NCBI GenBank assembly: GCA_963800725.1 | Contig: CAWDCE010000019.1 | Span: 220,752 to 284,751, forward strand | DNA: 64,000 bases | Direction: 5' to 3' | From: Bog-473 sp963800725 | GTDB lineage: Bacteria > Actinomycetota > Acidimicrobiia > Acidimicrobiales > RAAP-2 | In this document: positions 9,353-16,968 of the stretch, piece by piece | Layout of the letters: the number at the start of each line of letters is the position of its first letter | How positions within the stretch are numbered: position 1 is the stretch's first letter | The notes under the pieces: generated by a model | The model's input: only the letters and a program-made list of their open reading frames with translations | Told to the model about the DNA's origin: nothing | Database searches by the model: none | Program-made: the position numbers and the translations under genes

Positions 9353-9709
9353 AGCCCGCAGCACTGAGGATTCCTGGCACGGTCGCCGAGCCTACCGGGC
9401 ACTCCCACGCGTTCTTGACGCAGCGTCAGATTGGAGCTGAACCGCCGCGGCTTTGGCGGGGCGAGACGACGCGGCGACCTCGGGCGGGCGGGTCAGCCAA
9501 GCGAGGCGCCGCGTGTAACATAGAGGCATGTCACGCTGAGTCACGCCATAGATGAGGTCCCGGGCCCGATACCCGGTGCGACCTCAGGCGATCTCACGGA
9601 CAGTTTCCCTGCGGCTTCTCGCATCGTGTCGGGCCGCGGGCTGTCCTCCTCCGGTCCACCGTGGCCGCCTCGATGCACCTGTTGCGCCTAACCCAGACCC
9701 CTCGCACCC
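9353..9709. other. Intergenic region between the HMGS/DUF35 operon and the MFS gene
   Basis: About 357 bases with no credible coding frame. It holds the TGAC-N5-GTCA repeat at 9416-9432 and a stem-like CCGCC/GGCGG pair near 9445-9460. A possible -10 TAACAT lies near 9517, and a GAGGTC/GACCTC inverted pair near 9555-9586 could be a hairpin. No tRNA is visible. Divergent promoters for the flanking operons must lie here. Confidence 0.45.
9416..9432. promoter_or_regulatory. TGAC-N5-GTCA inverted repeat, candidate TetR-type operator (copy 1)
   Basis: TGACG (9416-9420) and CGTCA (9424-9428) form an inverted repeat that continues as GTCAGATT on the right. It lies 64 bases upstream of the ATG of the HMGS/DUF35 gene. 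The right half GTCAGATT is identical to that of the copy at 11062-11082 in front of the acyl-CoA dehydrogenase operon. Half-site length and spacing suit a dimeric TetR-family repressor of lipid metabolism. That identity is inference. Confidence 0.45.
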
Positions 9710-11063
9710 ATGAAACTGACCCACGACGACACCGAAATCCACCACGACGCTCCCGACACGGGGATGACCCGGCGCGCCCAAAGTGCGGCGACGCCGCCGG
9801 CGGCGAAGCCAGGTCGCGCCCTGCGTCTCGCCACCGCGCTCCAGGTGATGACCGCGGCAGGGGCGGGATTGGCGTACGTCGCCCTGTCGTTGCGCGTCTA
9901 CCAAGAGACACATTCGACACTTGCGGTGACGCTGGTGCTCCTCGCCGGGGGACTCCCCGTCGTCGCCCTGGCCCCGGTCGCCGGGCTCCTGCTTGATCGC
10001 CTGCCGATGGGGCGCCTTTTGTCCGCGGCCAGCTTGTTGGTGGCGGCGTCGTTGGTCGGGCTCGCCTTCGCACATTCATTGACGGCGACCATTGCGCTTG
10101 TGCTGTGCTTCGGGATTGCCGACAGCGTCCTGCAGCCTGGACTTGACCGCCGCCATCCCGCACTTGGCGGGCGATGTGTCGCTGGTGCGCGGCGACGAGC
10201 CGACTCCAAGGGGCGGCCATGGGCGGTACCGCCCTCGGCCCGCTCTTGGCGGGTGTCATCGGGAGCATTGGGGGCACCTCGACCGCGCTATTGCTCGATG
10301 CTTTCGTGTCAGTGGTGTTCTCGGTGGCGGTGCTGTTTCTCGGTCTGGGCCGTGTGCACAATGACGTGCCCCATGGCGCCGACGACGGGATGGCGGCGGG
10401 ATTGCGCTACCTGCGCGCCGATCGCCCCATGGGGCTCTTGGTCCTCGTCGTGTCGGTGATGATTGCCTTCTTGGGCGTGACCATGGTGGTCGAGCTCTTC
10501 TTGGCGGAGAACGTGTTGCACGGTGGGACCACGGGCTACGCCCTGCTCATCACCGCATGGACCGGGGGCATGACGCTCGGCACCGTGATCGCCGGGCGAC
10601 TACCCCGCGCGCACTTGGGCCCGGAATCATCATCGCCATGGTCGTCCTCGGCCTCGGCGTGGCCGCGGGTGGCCTCGCACCGACGATGTGGATGGCCATC
10701 GTCGCCTATGGCATCGGTGGCATCGGCGACGGGATCCAGATGGTGGGGGCGAGGACCCTCTTGCTCCAGCGCGCCGCCGGCCCATATCGCGGGACGCGGC
10801 CTGCGCGGTCTTGACGGGGGCGACGATGGGGGCGATCTCAATCGGGATGGCGCTGGCCGCCCCGCTGGTGGCCCTCTTGGGATCCGGGCGCGATTGTCTG
10901 CGCGGGTCTGGTGGCCGTCGGGGCGGCAGTTGTCGGGCTGGGCGTCGGATTGCACCACATCCGAGGTGAGCCGGTGGCGGCATTGGCCGCCGAATCGGCG
11001 GGCGAGTCGGCTCATGGCGAGGAAGACGGTGCACTGGCGGCAGGGCGTCCGGTCCTGATCTAA
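9710..11063 (+). CDS. MFS transporter (about four frame breaks)
   Basis: Translated from ATG 9710, then continued in other frames, this region encodes a hydrophobic protein of about 450 residues with repeated membrane helices: LATALQVMTAAGAGLAYVAL, LVLLAGGLPVVALAPVAGLL, TALLLDAFVSVVFSVAVLFL and LLVLVVSVMIAFLGVTMVVE. Loops such as GLLLDRLPMGRLLSA are of the MFS_3/enterobactin-exporter type. Breaks are near 10140, 10620, 10790 and 10885. The last frame runs to TAA 11061-11063 and ends GEEDGALAAGRPVLI. The N-terminal ~35 residues are polar and probably cytoplasmic. The substrate is unknown. It stands between two lipid operons but has its own spacing on both sides. Confidence 0.7.
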
Positions 11064-11082
11064 TCTGACGGGTAGTCAGATT
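11062..11082. promoter_or_regulatory. Perfect inverted repeat, candidate TetR-type operator (copy 2)
   Basis: Arms AATCTGAC (11062-11069) and GTCAGATT (11075-11082) are perfectly complementary around a 5-base centre, 57 bases before the acyl-CoA dehydrogenase ATG and overlapping the MFS stop codon. There is no T-run, so an operator is more likely than a terminator. The right arm matches copy 1 at 9425-9432 exactly. Confidence 0.55.
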
Positions 11083-11138
11083 CGTCGGCCACCAGGACTC
11101 CCTGGCGCCGCCCTTTTGGCCCTGGAGGTCATTCCCGC

Positions 11139-12323
11139 ATGGATTTTGAGTTCTCCGACGAGCAGATCGCGTTCGTCAAAGAAGTCGAGGCGTTCCTTGA
11201 CGCCGACGACGATCCCGATGTCTTCGACCTGACCCGGGAGAACATGGCCCAGATCGTCGACACCCCCAAGCGCCGTGCCTTCATGGCGTCGCTCGGCCAG
11301 CAGGGCTGGTTGGGCATGACGTGGCCCGCCCAATACGGGGGGAGCGACGGGGAGGGGGTCTATGAGTACCTCCTCAACGAGCAGTTGGCCGGTGCGCGGC
11401 GGCCCGCAAATCGGCAAAGGCGTCGGCATCATCGGCAAGACCCTCATTCGCCACGGTAACGAGCATCTCAAAGCGGAGTTCCTCCCGAAGATCCTGCGCA
11501 ATGAAGTCGAGTTCGCCGTGGGCTACTCCGAGCCCAATGCCGGATCTGACGCGGCGTCCATGCAACTCAAGGCCACCAAGGTCGAGGGCGGTTGGATCCT
11601 CAACGGGCAAAAGACCTGGACCACGTCGGCCCACTTCGCCGAGTGGTACTGGGTCGGGCGCGCGCACCGACCCCGACGCAGCCCAAGCACGCCGGCATCA
11701 CGCTGTTCTTGGTACCGATCGATCAGCCGAGCATCACGGTGAACGCCATCTGGACCATGGGTGACGAGCGGACCAATGAGGTGTTCCTCAACGACGTCTT
11801 CGTCAGTGACGACTACGTGGTCGGCGAGTTGAACAAGGGTTTCCAATACATCTCCGAGGCCCTCGACCTTGAGCGCTTCACCATGTTCACCTTCGCCCCG
11901 ATCGCCCAGCGCTTCGAATTGTTGCGTGAGTACGTGCGCACGACGGTGCGTGACGGGGTGCTGCTCAAGGACGACCCGATCGTCCGCCAGCGCCTGGCCC
12001 AACTGGCCACCGAACTCGAGGTGGCCAGAGTGATGGGGCTGAAGTTCGTCTTCGAGGCCGGCAAGGGTGGTGCGGCCCCGACCGTCGAGGCGTCGGAGTA
12101 CAAGTTGTACGCCACCGAGCTCTCCAAGCGACTGGCCAACGCCGCGATGGATATCGCCGGTCCCGGCAGCCAACTGCGGGTGAACACGCCCGAAGGCCCC
12201 ATGGCCGGGCGTTCGGAGTCCACGTACCGCTACACGGTGATCGACACCATCGGCGGCGGCGCGTCGGAGATCCAAAAGAACATCATCGCCCGGCGCAAGC
12301 TCGGCCTGCCCAAGAACTTCTGA
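11139..12323 (+). CDS. Acyl-CoA dehydrogenase (FadE-like, two frame breaks)
   Basis: About 395 residues after closing breaks near 11395 and 11665. Motifs in order are an N-terminal FSDEQIAFVKEVEAFLDADD helix, WLGMTWPAQYGGS, the flavin loop GYSEPNAGSDAASMQLKATK, GGWILNGQKTWTTSAHFA, then the C-terminal helical domain ending TIGGGASEIQKNIIARRKLG. Alpha,beta-dehydrogenation of an acyl-CoA is the family reaction. It begins a run of five tightly spaced or overlapping genes ending with a second acyl-CoA dehydrogenase. Such pairs form alpha2-beta2 heterotetramers in steroid side-chain degradation (FadE28/FadE29). The substrate is not known here. Confidence 0.85.
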
Positions 12324-12327
12324 TCTC

Positions 12328-13509
12328 TTGAACGCTGCTGGTGCCCCGTCGGGCCCTTTGTCGGGGGTCACGGTCTTGGATCTCTCGTCGGTCGGGCCCG
12401 CCGCGCGCTGTACGCGCCTGCTCGCCGACTACGGCGCACTCGTGATCAAGGTCGCGCCCGTGCCTTCCGCCGACGCCACCCCGATCGAGCCTGCGTTCTT
12501 CGCGTACAGCGGACACCGTGGGATGCAGCGTGTACTGGTCGACCTCAAAGACGACGATGGTCGCGCCGCGTTCTTGGCCTTGGCGTCGTCGGCCGACGTG
12601 GTCGTCGAGAGCTTTCGGCCCGGCGTGGTCGAACGACTGGGCATTGGGTACGAGGCCGTCTCGGCCGTCAATCCACGCATCGTGTACTGCTCGACGAGTG
12701 GGTATGGCCAAGATGGGCCACGGGCCGCTTGGGCCGGTCACGACATCGACTATCTCGCCGTCGGTGGATTCTTGGCGATGAGTACCCCGGGGCCGAGCGG
12801 TGCGCCACCATTGCCCGGCGCCACCATCGCCGACGCTGCGGCCGGGGGGATGCAGGCCGCCCTGGCCATCACCGCGGCGCTGGCGGGCCGGGCTACCTCG
12901 GGCTGCGGCACGTACCTCGATGTCGCGGTCGCCGACGGGGTGCTGTGGCTGATGTCGCTCCCGGTCGACGAGCACCTGGCCGTACAAAGCGCGCCCGGAC
13001 CCGGCCACGACATCCTCTCGGGCCGCTATGCCTGTTACGGGACCTACGTCACCGCGGACGGCAAGTGGGTGGCCGTCGGGGCCATCGAGGCCAAGTTCTT
13101 CGCCAATCTGTGCCGTGCCCTCGGCTGCGCCGAACTCGCCGGCCAACAACTCGACGACGATGCGCAGCCCCGCATCCGGGCCGCCTTCACCGAGGCCTTC
13201 GCCACCCGGACCCGCGACGAGTGGATCGACGCGCTCGGCGGTGCCGATACCTGCGTCGCACCGGTCCTTGGGATCGAAGAAGTGGCCCAGGATCCGGGGT
13301 TCTCGGCGCGGGGCGCCGTGGTTCGGGCCACCCACCCGACACACGGAGATTTCGAGCAGCTGGCACCCCTATTGGCGGGGATGGATCGACCCGACGGACC
13401 GGTCGTCCTGCCCGACGGCTCGCAGACCGACACGCAGCACTTGCTCAAGGAGGCAGGGGTGGGGATCGACACAATCGCAACCTGGATGGCACGGCGGGTG
13501 GTGGCATGA
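12328..13509 (+). CDS. CaiB/BaiF family protein, alpha-methylacyl-CoA racemase-like
   Basis: An intact 393-residue class-III CoA-transferase-fold protein. It has GVTVLDLSSVGPAARCTRLL at the start, DVVVESFRPGVVERLGIGYE, and the motif AGHDIDYLAVGG with His138-Asp139, which matches the GHDINY region carrying the catalytic histidine of alpha-methylacyl-CoA racemases. The start is probably TTG 12328, four bases after the preceding stop. It lies inside an acyl-CoA oxidation operon, so epimerising a 2-methyl-branched acyl-CoA (for example a steroid or branched side chain) before dehydrogenation is a natural role. A CoA-transferase function cannot be excluded. Confidence 0.8.
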   Translation: MNAAGAPSGPLSGVTVLDLSSVGPAARCTRLLADYGALVIKVAPVPSADATPIEPAFFAYSGHRGMQRVLVDLKDDDGRAAFLALASSADVVVESFRPGVVERLGIGYEAVSAVNPRIVYCSTSGYGQDGPRAAWAGHDIDYLAVGGFLAMSTPGPSGAPPLPGATIADAAAGGMQAALAITAALAGRATSGCGTYLDVAVADGVLWLMSLPVDEHLAVQSAPGPGHDILSGRYACYGTYVTADGKWVAVGAIEAKFFANLCRALGCAELAGQQLDDDAQPRIRAAFTEAFATRTRDEWIDALGGADTCVAPVLGIEEVAQDPGFSARGAVVRATHPTHGDFEQLAPLLAGMDRPDGPVVLPDGSQTDTQHLLKEAGVGIDTIATWMARRVVA

Positions 13510-14072
13510 GCGCCGCGGCTGCGCACCAAGGGGCGACGGCCGAGGGGGATGAGGAACTCTTGGCGCAGGCCCTCGCCCTGGTGGGCCAAGAGCAGTACAA
13601 AGAGGTCGGCGAGTTCCCGGTCGAACGGGGCTACATCTGGACCTCGTGTTCGTCGGTCGAAAATGCCAATCCGCTGTTCTGGGACGACGAAGTGGCCGAG
13701 GCCCTCACCGACGGGCCCATCGCGCCTCCGACGATGGTTTCGGTGTGGTTCCGCCCCCACAACTGGGCCCCGGGACGCCGCGAAGTCGCGTTGCCGCTGC
13801 AGGTGCACTTCGATCTCAAGGCACTCTTCGATCTTCCCGAAGCCGTCATGACCGACAACACCATCGAATTCCACACGCCGGTGCGCATCGGCGACGTGCT
13901 GCGCACACACCAGGTGCTCCGTTCGGTCAGTGCCCCAAAGACGACCAAGCTCGGGCGAGGTCGGTTCTGGGTGATCGATGTGGTCTACGCCAATCAAGAC
14001 GCAGAGCTGGTGGCCATCGAGTCCTACACGGGATTTGGCTACCGGCGAGCGAGCGAGGAGGCGGGCGCGTGA
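13506..14072 (+). CDS. MaoC-like / FAS1-type hydratase subunit (lacks the Asp-x4-His dyad)
   Basis: 188 residues starting at ATG 13506, which overlaps the previous stop by ATGA. A longer open frame upstream is a shadow of the racemase gene. A hot-dog fold is suggested by RGYIWTSCSSVENANPLFWD, then APPTMVSVWFRPHNW and EFHTPVRIGDVLRTHQVLRS. At the place where (R)-specific enoyl-CoA hydratases have Asp-x4-His it has SVENANPLFWDD, so it probably has no own active site. It overlaps the next gene by GTGA, and that gene keeps the dyad. The two likely form a heterodimeric hydratase like ChsH1/ChsH2 of mycobacteria. Confidence 0.75.
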   Translation: MSAAAAHQGATAEGDEELLAQALALVGQEQYKEVGEFPVERGYIWTSCSSVENANPLFWDDEVAEALTDGPIAPPTMVSVWFRPHNWAPGRREVALPLQVHFDLKALFDLPEAVMTDNTIEFHTPVRIGDVLRTHQVLRSVSAPKTTKLGRGRFWVIDVVYANQDAELVAIESYTGFGYRRASEEAGA

Positions 14073-14572
14073 CGCCAACCTTGACACCGACCCTCCTGTT
14101 CGACGACGTGGCGCCAGGTGACGCACTGCCTGAGCTGCGCTATGAGGTGACGGCGACCACCGTGGTCCTCGGCGCCCTGGCCACGAGGGACTGGCGACCA
14201 ATGCATCACGACAAGGACTTTGCCGTCAATCGCAACGGCACCAAGGACATCTTCTTGAATACCCCGAATCAGGCGGCCTGGTTCGAGCGCTATCTGACTG
14301 ACTGGACGGGCCCGCACGGGCGTTTGGGTCGGGTCACCTTCCGCATGCACGGTTCGGTGTTTCCCGGCGACACCATGGCGTTCAACGCGGTGGTCGACCG
14401 CACCGAGATCGACGAGGTCGGGTGTGGCTTCGTCTCGGTGTCGGTGACGCTGGCGGTCGACGGCGAGACCAAGACGACCTGCGCTGCACGCATCGCCGTG
14501 CCGCGCCGCAACGACGACAACCCGTGGGCCCGACGCGGGGACCAGTGGCGCCCTTCAGCGCCCAATCCATGA
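14069..14572 (+). CDS. MaoC-like enoyl-CoA hydratase subunit with catalytic dyad
   Basis: A 167-residue hot-dog protein from GTG 14069. Asp41 and His46 in RDWRPMHHDKDFA form the Asp-x4-His dyad of hydratase-2 enzymes. The C-terminal part VFPGDTMAFNAVVDRTEID and VTLAVDGETKTTCAARIAVP completes the MaoC fold. Its start is coupled to the stop of the partner subunit. Stereospecific hydration of a trans-2-enoyl-CoA, produced by the two flanking acyl-CoA dehydrogenases, is the likely role. Confidence 0.8.
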   Translation: MTPTLTPTLLFDDVAPGDALPELRYEVTATTVVLGALATRDWRPMHHDKDFAVNRNGTKDIFLNTPNQAAWFERYLTDWTGPHGRLGRVTFRMHGSVFPGDTMAFNAVVDRTEIDEVGCGFVSVSVTLAVDGETKTTCAARIAVPRRNDDNPWARRGDQWRPSAPNP

Positions 14573-14614
14573 CCACCACAATCGATCGACGCCAGACCCG
14601 GAGGTAGTTGGACC

Positions 14615-15745
14615 ATGTTGGACCTTGACTTCAGTCCCGAACAAGAGATGCTCCGCCAGACGACCCGAGATGTTCTCGAGCGCCATTGTGGCCTCGATGT
14701 CGTGCGCGCCATGGAGGACAATCCAACGGGGTATCCGCTCTCGCTCTGGAGCCAACTCGGCGAGCTCGACCTCATTGGATTGTTATTGCCGACCGAGCAC
14801 GGAGGTTCGGGCATGACCCTGGTCGAGGGCGTCGCCCTCTACCAAGAATTCGGACGGGCGTTGGCGCCGATTCCCCACTTCGTCAGCGCGGTGCTCAGCG
14901 GAGGCGTCCTGGCTGCGGCCGGGAGCGAGCACCAACAAGACCAGTGGCTGGGCAAGATCGCGACCGGTGAGGCAATCTTCACGCCGGCCTGGTTGGAGCC
15001 CGAAGGCGGGTTCTCGGCCCGTGGCGTCGACGCCCGGGCCCACGCGGCGAGTGACGGCGGCTTCGTGCTGAATGGGACCAAGCGCCACGTGGCCTTCGCT
15101 TCGGCCGCCGATCGGCTGGTGGTGCTGGCCCGCACCGGTGACGCCGACGAGGCGATTGACCTCTTCTTGGTCGACCCAACTGCGGTCGGGGTCTCCTTGC
15201 GTCGACAATTCACCATTGCATCGGACACACAATATGAAGTGACCTTCACCGACGTCGCCCTCGGTGTCGACGACCGGATCGGGGCAGCGGGGACCGGGTG
15301 GGCCACGTGGAGCGACGTTCTCGAGCCCGCGCTGGTGCTCTTGGGCGCCCAAGCGGTCGGTGGGGCGCGCTACGCCCATGAGATCACCACCCAGTATGCG
15401 AAGGACCGGCACCAGTTCGACAAGCCGCTCGGGGCGTTTCAGGCCCTGGCCCACAACCTGGCGGATTCGGTCACCAATCTCGACGGGGCCGAGCAATTGG
15501 TGCACGAGGCGGCATGGGCTGGCGCCAACGGACGATCGCTGGCCTCGCTGGCCCCGATGGCCAAGTTGTTCGCCTGCCGCACGTTCCGCGACATCACGGC
15601 CATGGCCCAACAGATCTTCGGGGGAATTGGCTTCACGCTTGACTTCGACATCCAGCTGTACTTCCGGCGGGCCAAGCAGCAGCAGATCATGTGGGCCAAT
15701 GACCGGTCGCTCGAAGATGCCGTGGCCGCAGCGCTCCTCGACTGA
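14615..15745 (+). CDS. Acyl-CoA dehydrogenase (FadE-like, second subunit)
   Basis: An intact 376-residue protein. It shows LDFSPEQEMLRQTTRDVLER, GLLLPTEHGGSGMTLVEGVA, a weakened flavin loop (TPAWLEPEGGFSARGV), GGFVLNGTKRHVAFASAADR, YAKDRHQFDKPLGAFQALAH and AQQIFGGIGFTLDFDIQLYF. The usual GYSEPxAGSD loop is replaced, as in the non-catalytic or divergent partner subunits of heterotetrameric dehydrogenases such as FadE28. It closes the operon that starts at 11139. AGG precedes the ATG. A heterocomplex with the first dehydrogenase is inferred, not shown. Confidence 0.85.
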   Translation: MLDLDFSPEQEMLRQTTRDVLERHCGLDVVRAMEDNPTGYPLSLWSQLGELDLIGLLLPTEHGGSGMTLVEGVALYQEFGRALAPIPHFVSAVLSGGVLAAAGSEHQQDQWLGKIATGEAIFTPAWLEPEGGFSARGVDARAHAASDGGFVLNGTKRHVAFASAADRLVVLARTGDADEAIDLFLVDPTAVGVSLRRQFTIASDTQYEVTFTDVALGVDDRIGAAGTGWATWSDVLEPALVLLGAQAVGGARYAHEITTQYAKDRHQFDKPLGAFQALAHNLADSVTNLDGAEQLVHEAAWAGANGRSLASLAPMAKLFACRTFRDITAMAQQIFGGIGFTLDFDIQLYFRRAKQQQIMWANDRSLEDAVAAALLD

Positions 15746-15762
15746 GGGGCCAAACGCACTCG

Positions 15763-16968
15763 GTGCCCGCCCCCTCGGCCACGATCAGCGGCGCGGACGC
15801 ACGGCGCATCGCACTCGCCGCCCAGGGCCTCTTAGGCCCACGCCAACCCGGCGGCCCAGCCGCCATGCTGCGCCGCCTCGGGGGGGTCCAACTCGACACC
15901 ATCTCGGTCCTGGCGCGCTCGCATGAGCTGGTCGCCTACGCCCGTCACGGCGCGCTGACCAAGCGCAGGATCGAGGCGGACTACTGGGGAGCGCGGAGTG
16001 CGACCTTTGAATACTGGTCACACGCGGCGTGCCTGCTCCCGCTCGAAGCATGGCCCCACTATGGGTTCAAGCGGCGGATGGCGGCCGCCAAGGGGCGGCG
16101 CTGGCATCACCTCGAGGACAAGGACCGCAGCTGTGCCGAGGTGATGGCCAAGATTCGTGGCGAAGGCCCGTTGACGGCAAACGAGTTGGGCGGCGCCAAG
16201 CGCGGTGGCCCGTGGTGGGACTGGTCGGAGATCAAGATCGCGGCCGAATGGCTCCTTGATATTGGTGAACTGGTCTGCCGGGAACGCCGTGGCTTTCAGC
16301 GCGTCTACGACCTGGCGGAGCGGGCGATCCCGCCTGCGCTGCGCGAGCAGGATTTAAGTGACGAGGAGTGCATCACGGCGTTGGTGCGCTCGGCGGGGCG
16401 GGCGATGGGCGTCGCGACCGTGGCTGACCTCGCCGCTTATCACGGGGTGCCGGCCAGACGTGTGCCCGACGTCCTCGACACAACCGGGCTGGTGCGCGTC
16501 CAGGTCGACGGATGGACCACCCCGACCTTCGCCGATCCCGACGCCCTCGAATCGCTCGGCACAAGGCGTCGCGGGCGTGCCGTGTTGGTCTCCCCGTTTG
16601 ACTCGCTCATCTGGTTCCGACCCCGCACCGAGCGCCTCTTCGGGCACCGACACCGTCTCGAGGCCTACACCCCGCGGGTCAAGCGCGTCTTTGGGTACTT
16701 CGCCATGCCGGTGCTGGCGGGCACCGAGCTGGTCGGCCTGGTCGACCCGGGCCGTGACGGGTCGACGCTGGTGGCCAAGCAGGTGACCTTGTTCTCGCCC
16801 CGCGCCGTCCCGCACGTGGCGAGCGCCCTGCGCACCGCGGCCGGGTGGGTCAACTGCGACGCCATCGCGCTCGAACGGGTGGGACCCGGCGACCAACGGG
16901 CGATGCTCGAGCGCGCCCTGGCGTCGGGGGGCGACACCCCTCGCTTCAGCCCCAGCGCCGTCCAATGA
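15763..16968 (+). CDS. YcaQ/AlkX-family winged-helix DNA glycosylase-like protein (HTH_42)
   Basis: An intact 401-residue protein. The N-terminus ARRIALAAQGLLGPRQPGGP leads to GGVQLDTISVLARSHELVAY. Gln43 and Asp45 give the QxD motif that is catalytic in the YcaQ/AlkX/AlkZ glycosylases, which unhook interstrand crosslinks and remove alkylated bases. WSHAACLLPLEAWPHYGFKR and FDSLIWFRPRTERLFG are further family blocks. The start is GTG 15763, 17 bases after the acyl-CoA dehydrogenase stop, so it may ride on that transcript although its function (DNA repair) is unrelated. It overlaps the convergent minus-strand gene by 23 bases. Confidence 0.85.
   Translation: MPAPSATISGADARRIALAAQGLLGPRQPGGPAAMLRRLGGVQLDTISVLARSHELVAYARHGALTKRRIEADYWGARSATFEYWSHAACLLPLEAWPHYGFKRRMAAAKGRRWHHLEDKDRSCAEVMAKIRGEGPLTANELGGAKRGGPWWDWSEIKIAAEWLLDIGELVCRERRGFQRVYDLAERAIPPALREQDLSDEECITALVRSAGRAMGVATVADLAAYHGVPARRVPDVLDTTGLVRVQVDGWTTPTFADPDALESLGTRRRGRAVLVSPFDSLIWFRPRTERLFGHRHRLEAYTPRVKRVFGYFAMPVLAGTELVGLVDPGRDGSTLVAKQVTLFSPRAVPHVASALRTAAGWVNCDAIALERVGPGDQRAMLERALASGGDTPRFSPSAVQ

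Noticed and set aside
8267..9367. A 366-residue plus-strand frame over the HMGS/DUF35 gene, and similar long antisense frames at 17078-18112 and 47774-48904
   Set aside because: All are antisense shadows of well-supported genes. They lack motifs and upstream ribosome-binding sites.
9555..9586. A tRNA or terminator in the GAGGTC...GACCTC hairpin upstream of the MFS gene
   Set aside because: There is no T-run and no cloverleaf or conserved T-loop. It is only a GC-rich stem in an intergenic region.
12729..14072. A 447-residue reading of the first MaoC gene with a far upstream start
   Set aside because: The first ~260 residues overlap the racemase-like gene in another frame and are Arg-rich nonsense. 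ATG 13506, coupled by ATGA, gives the natural hydratase length.
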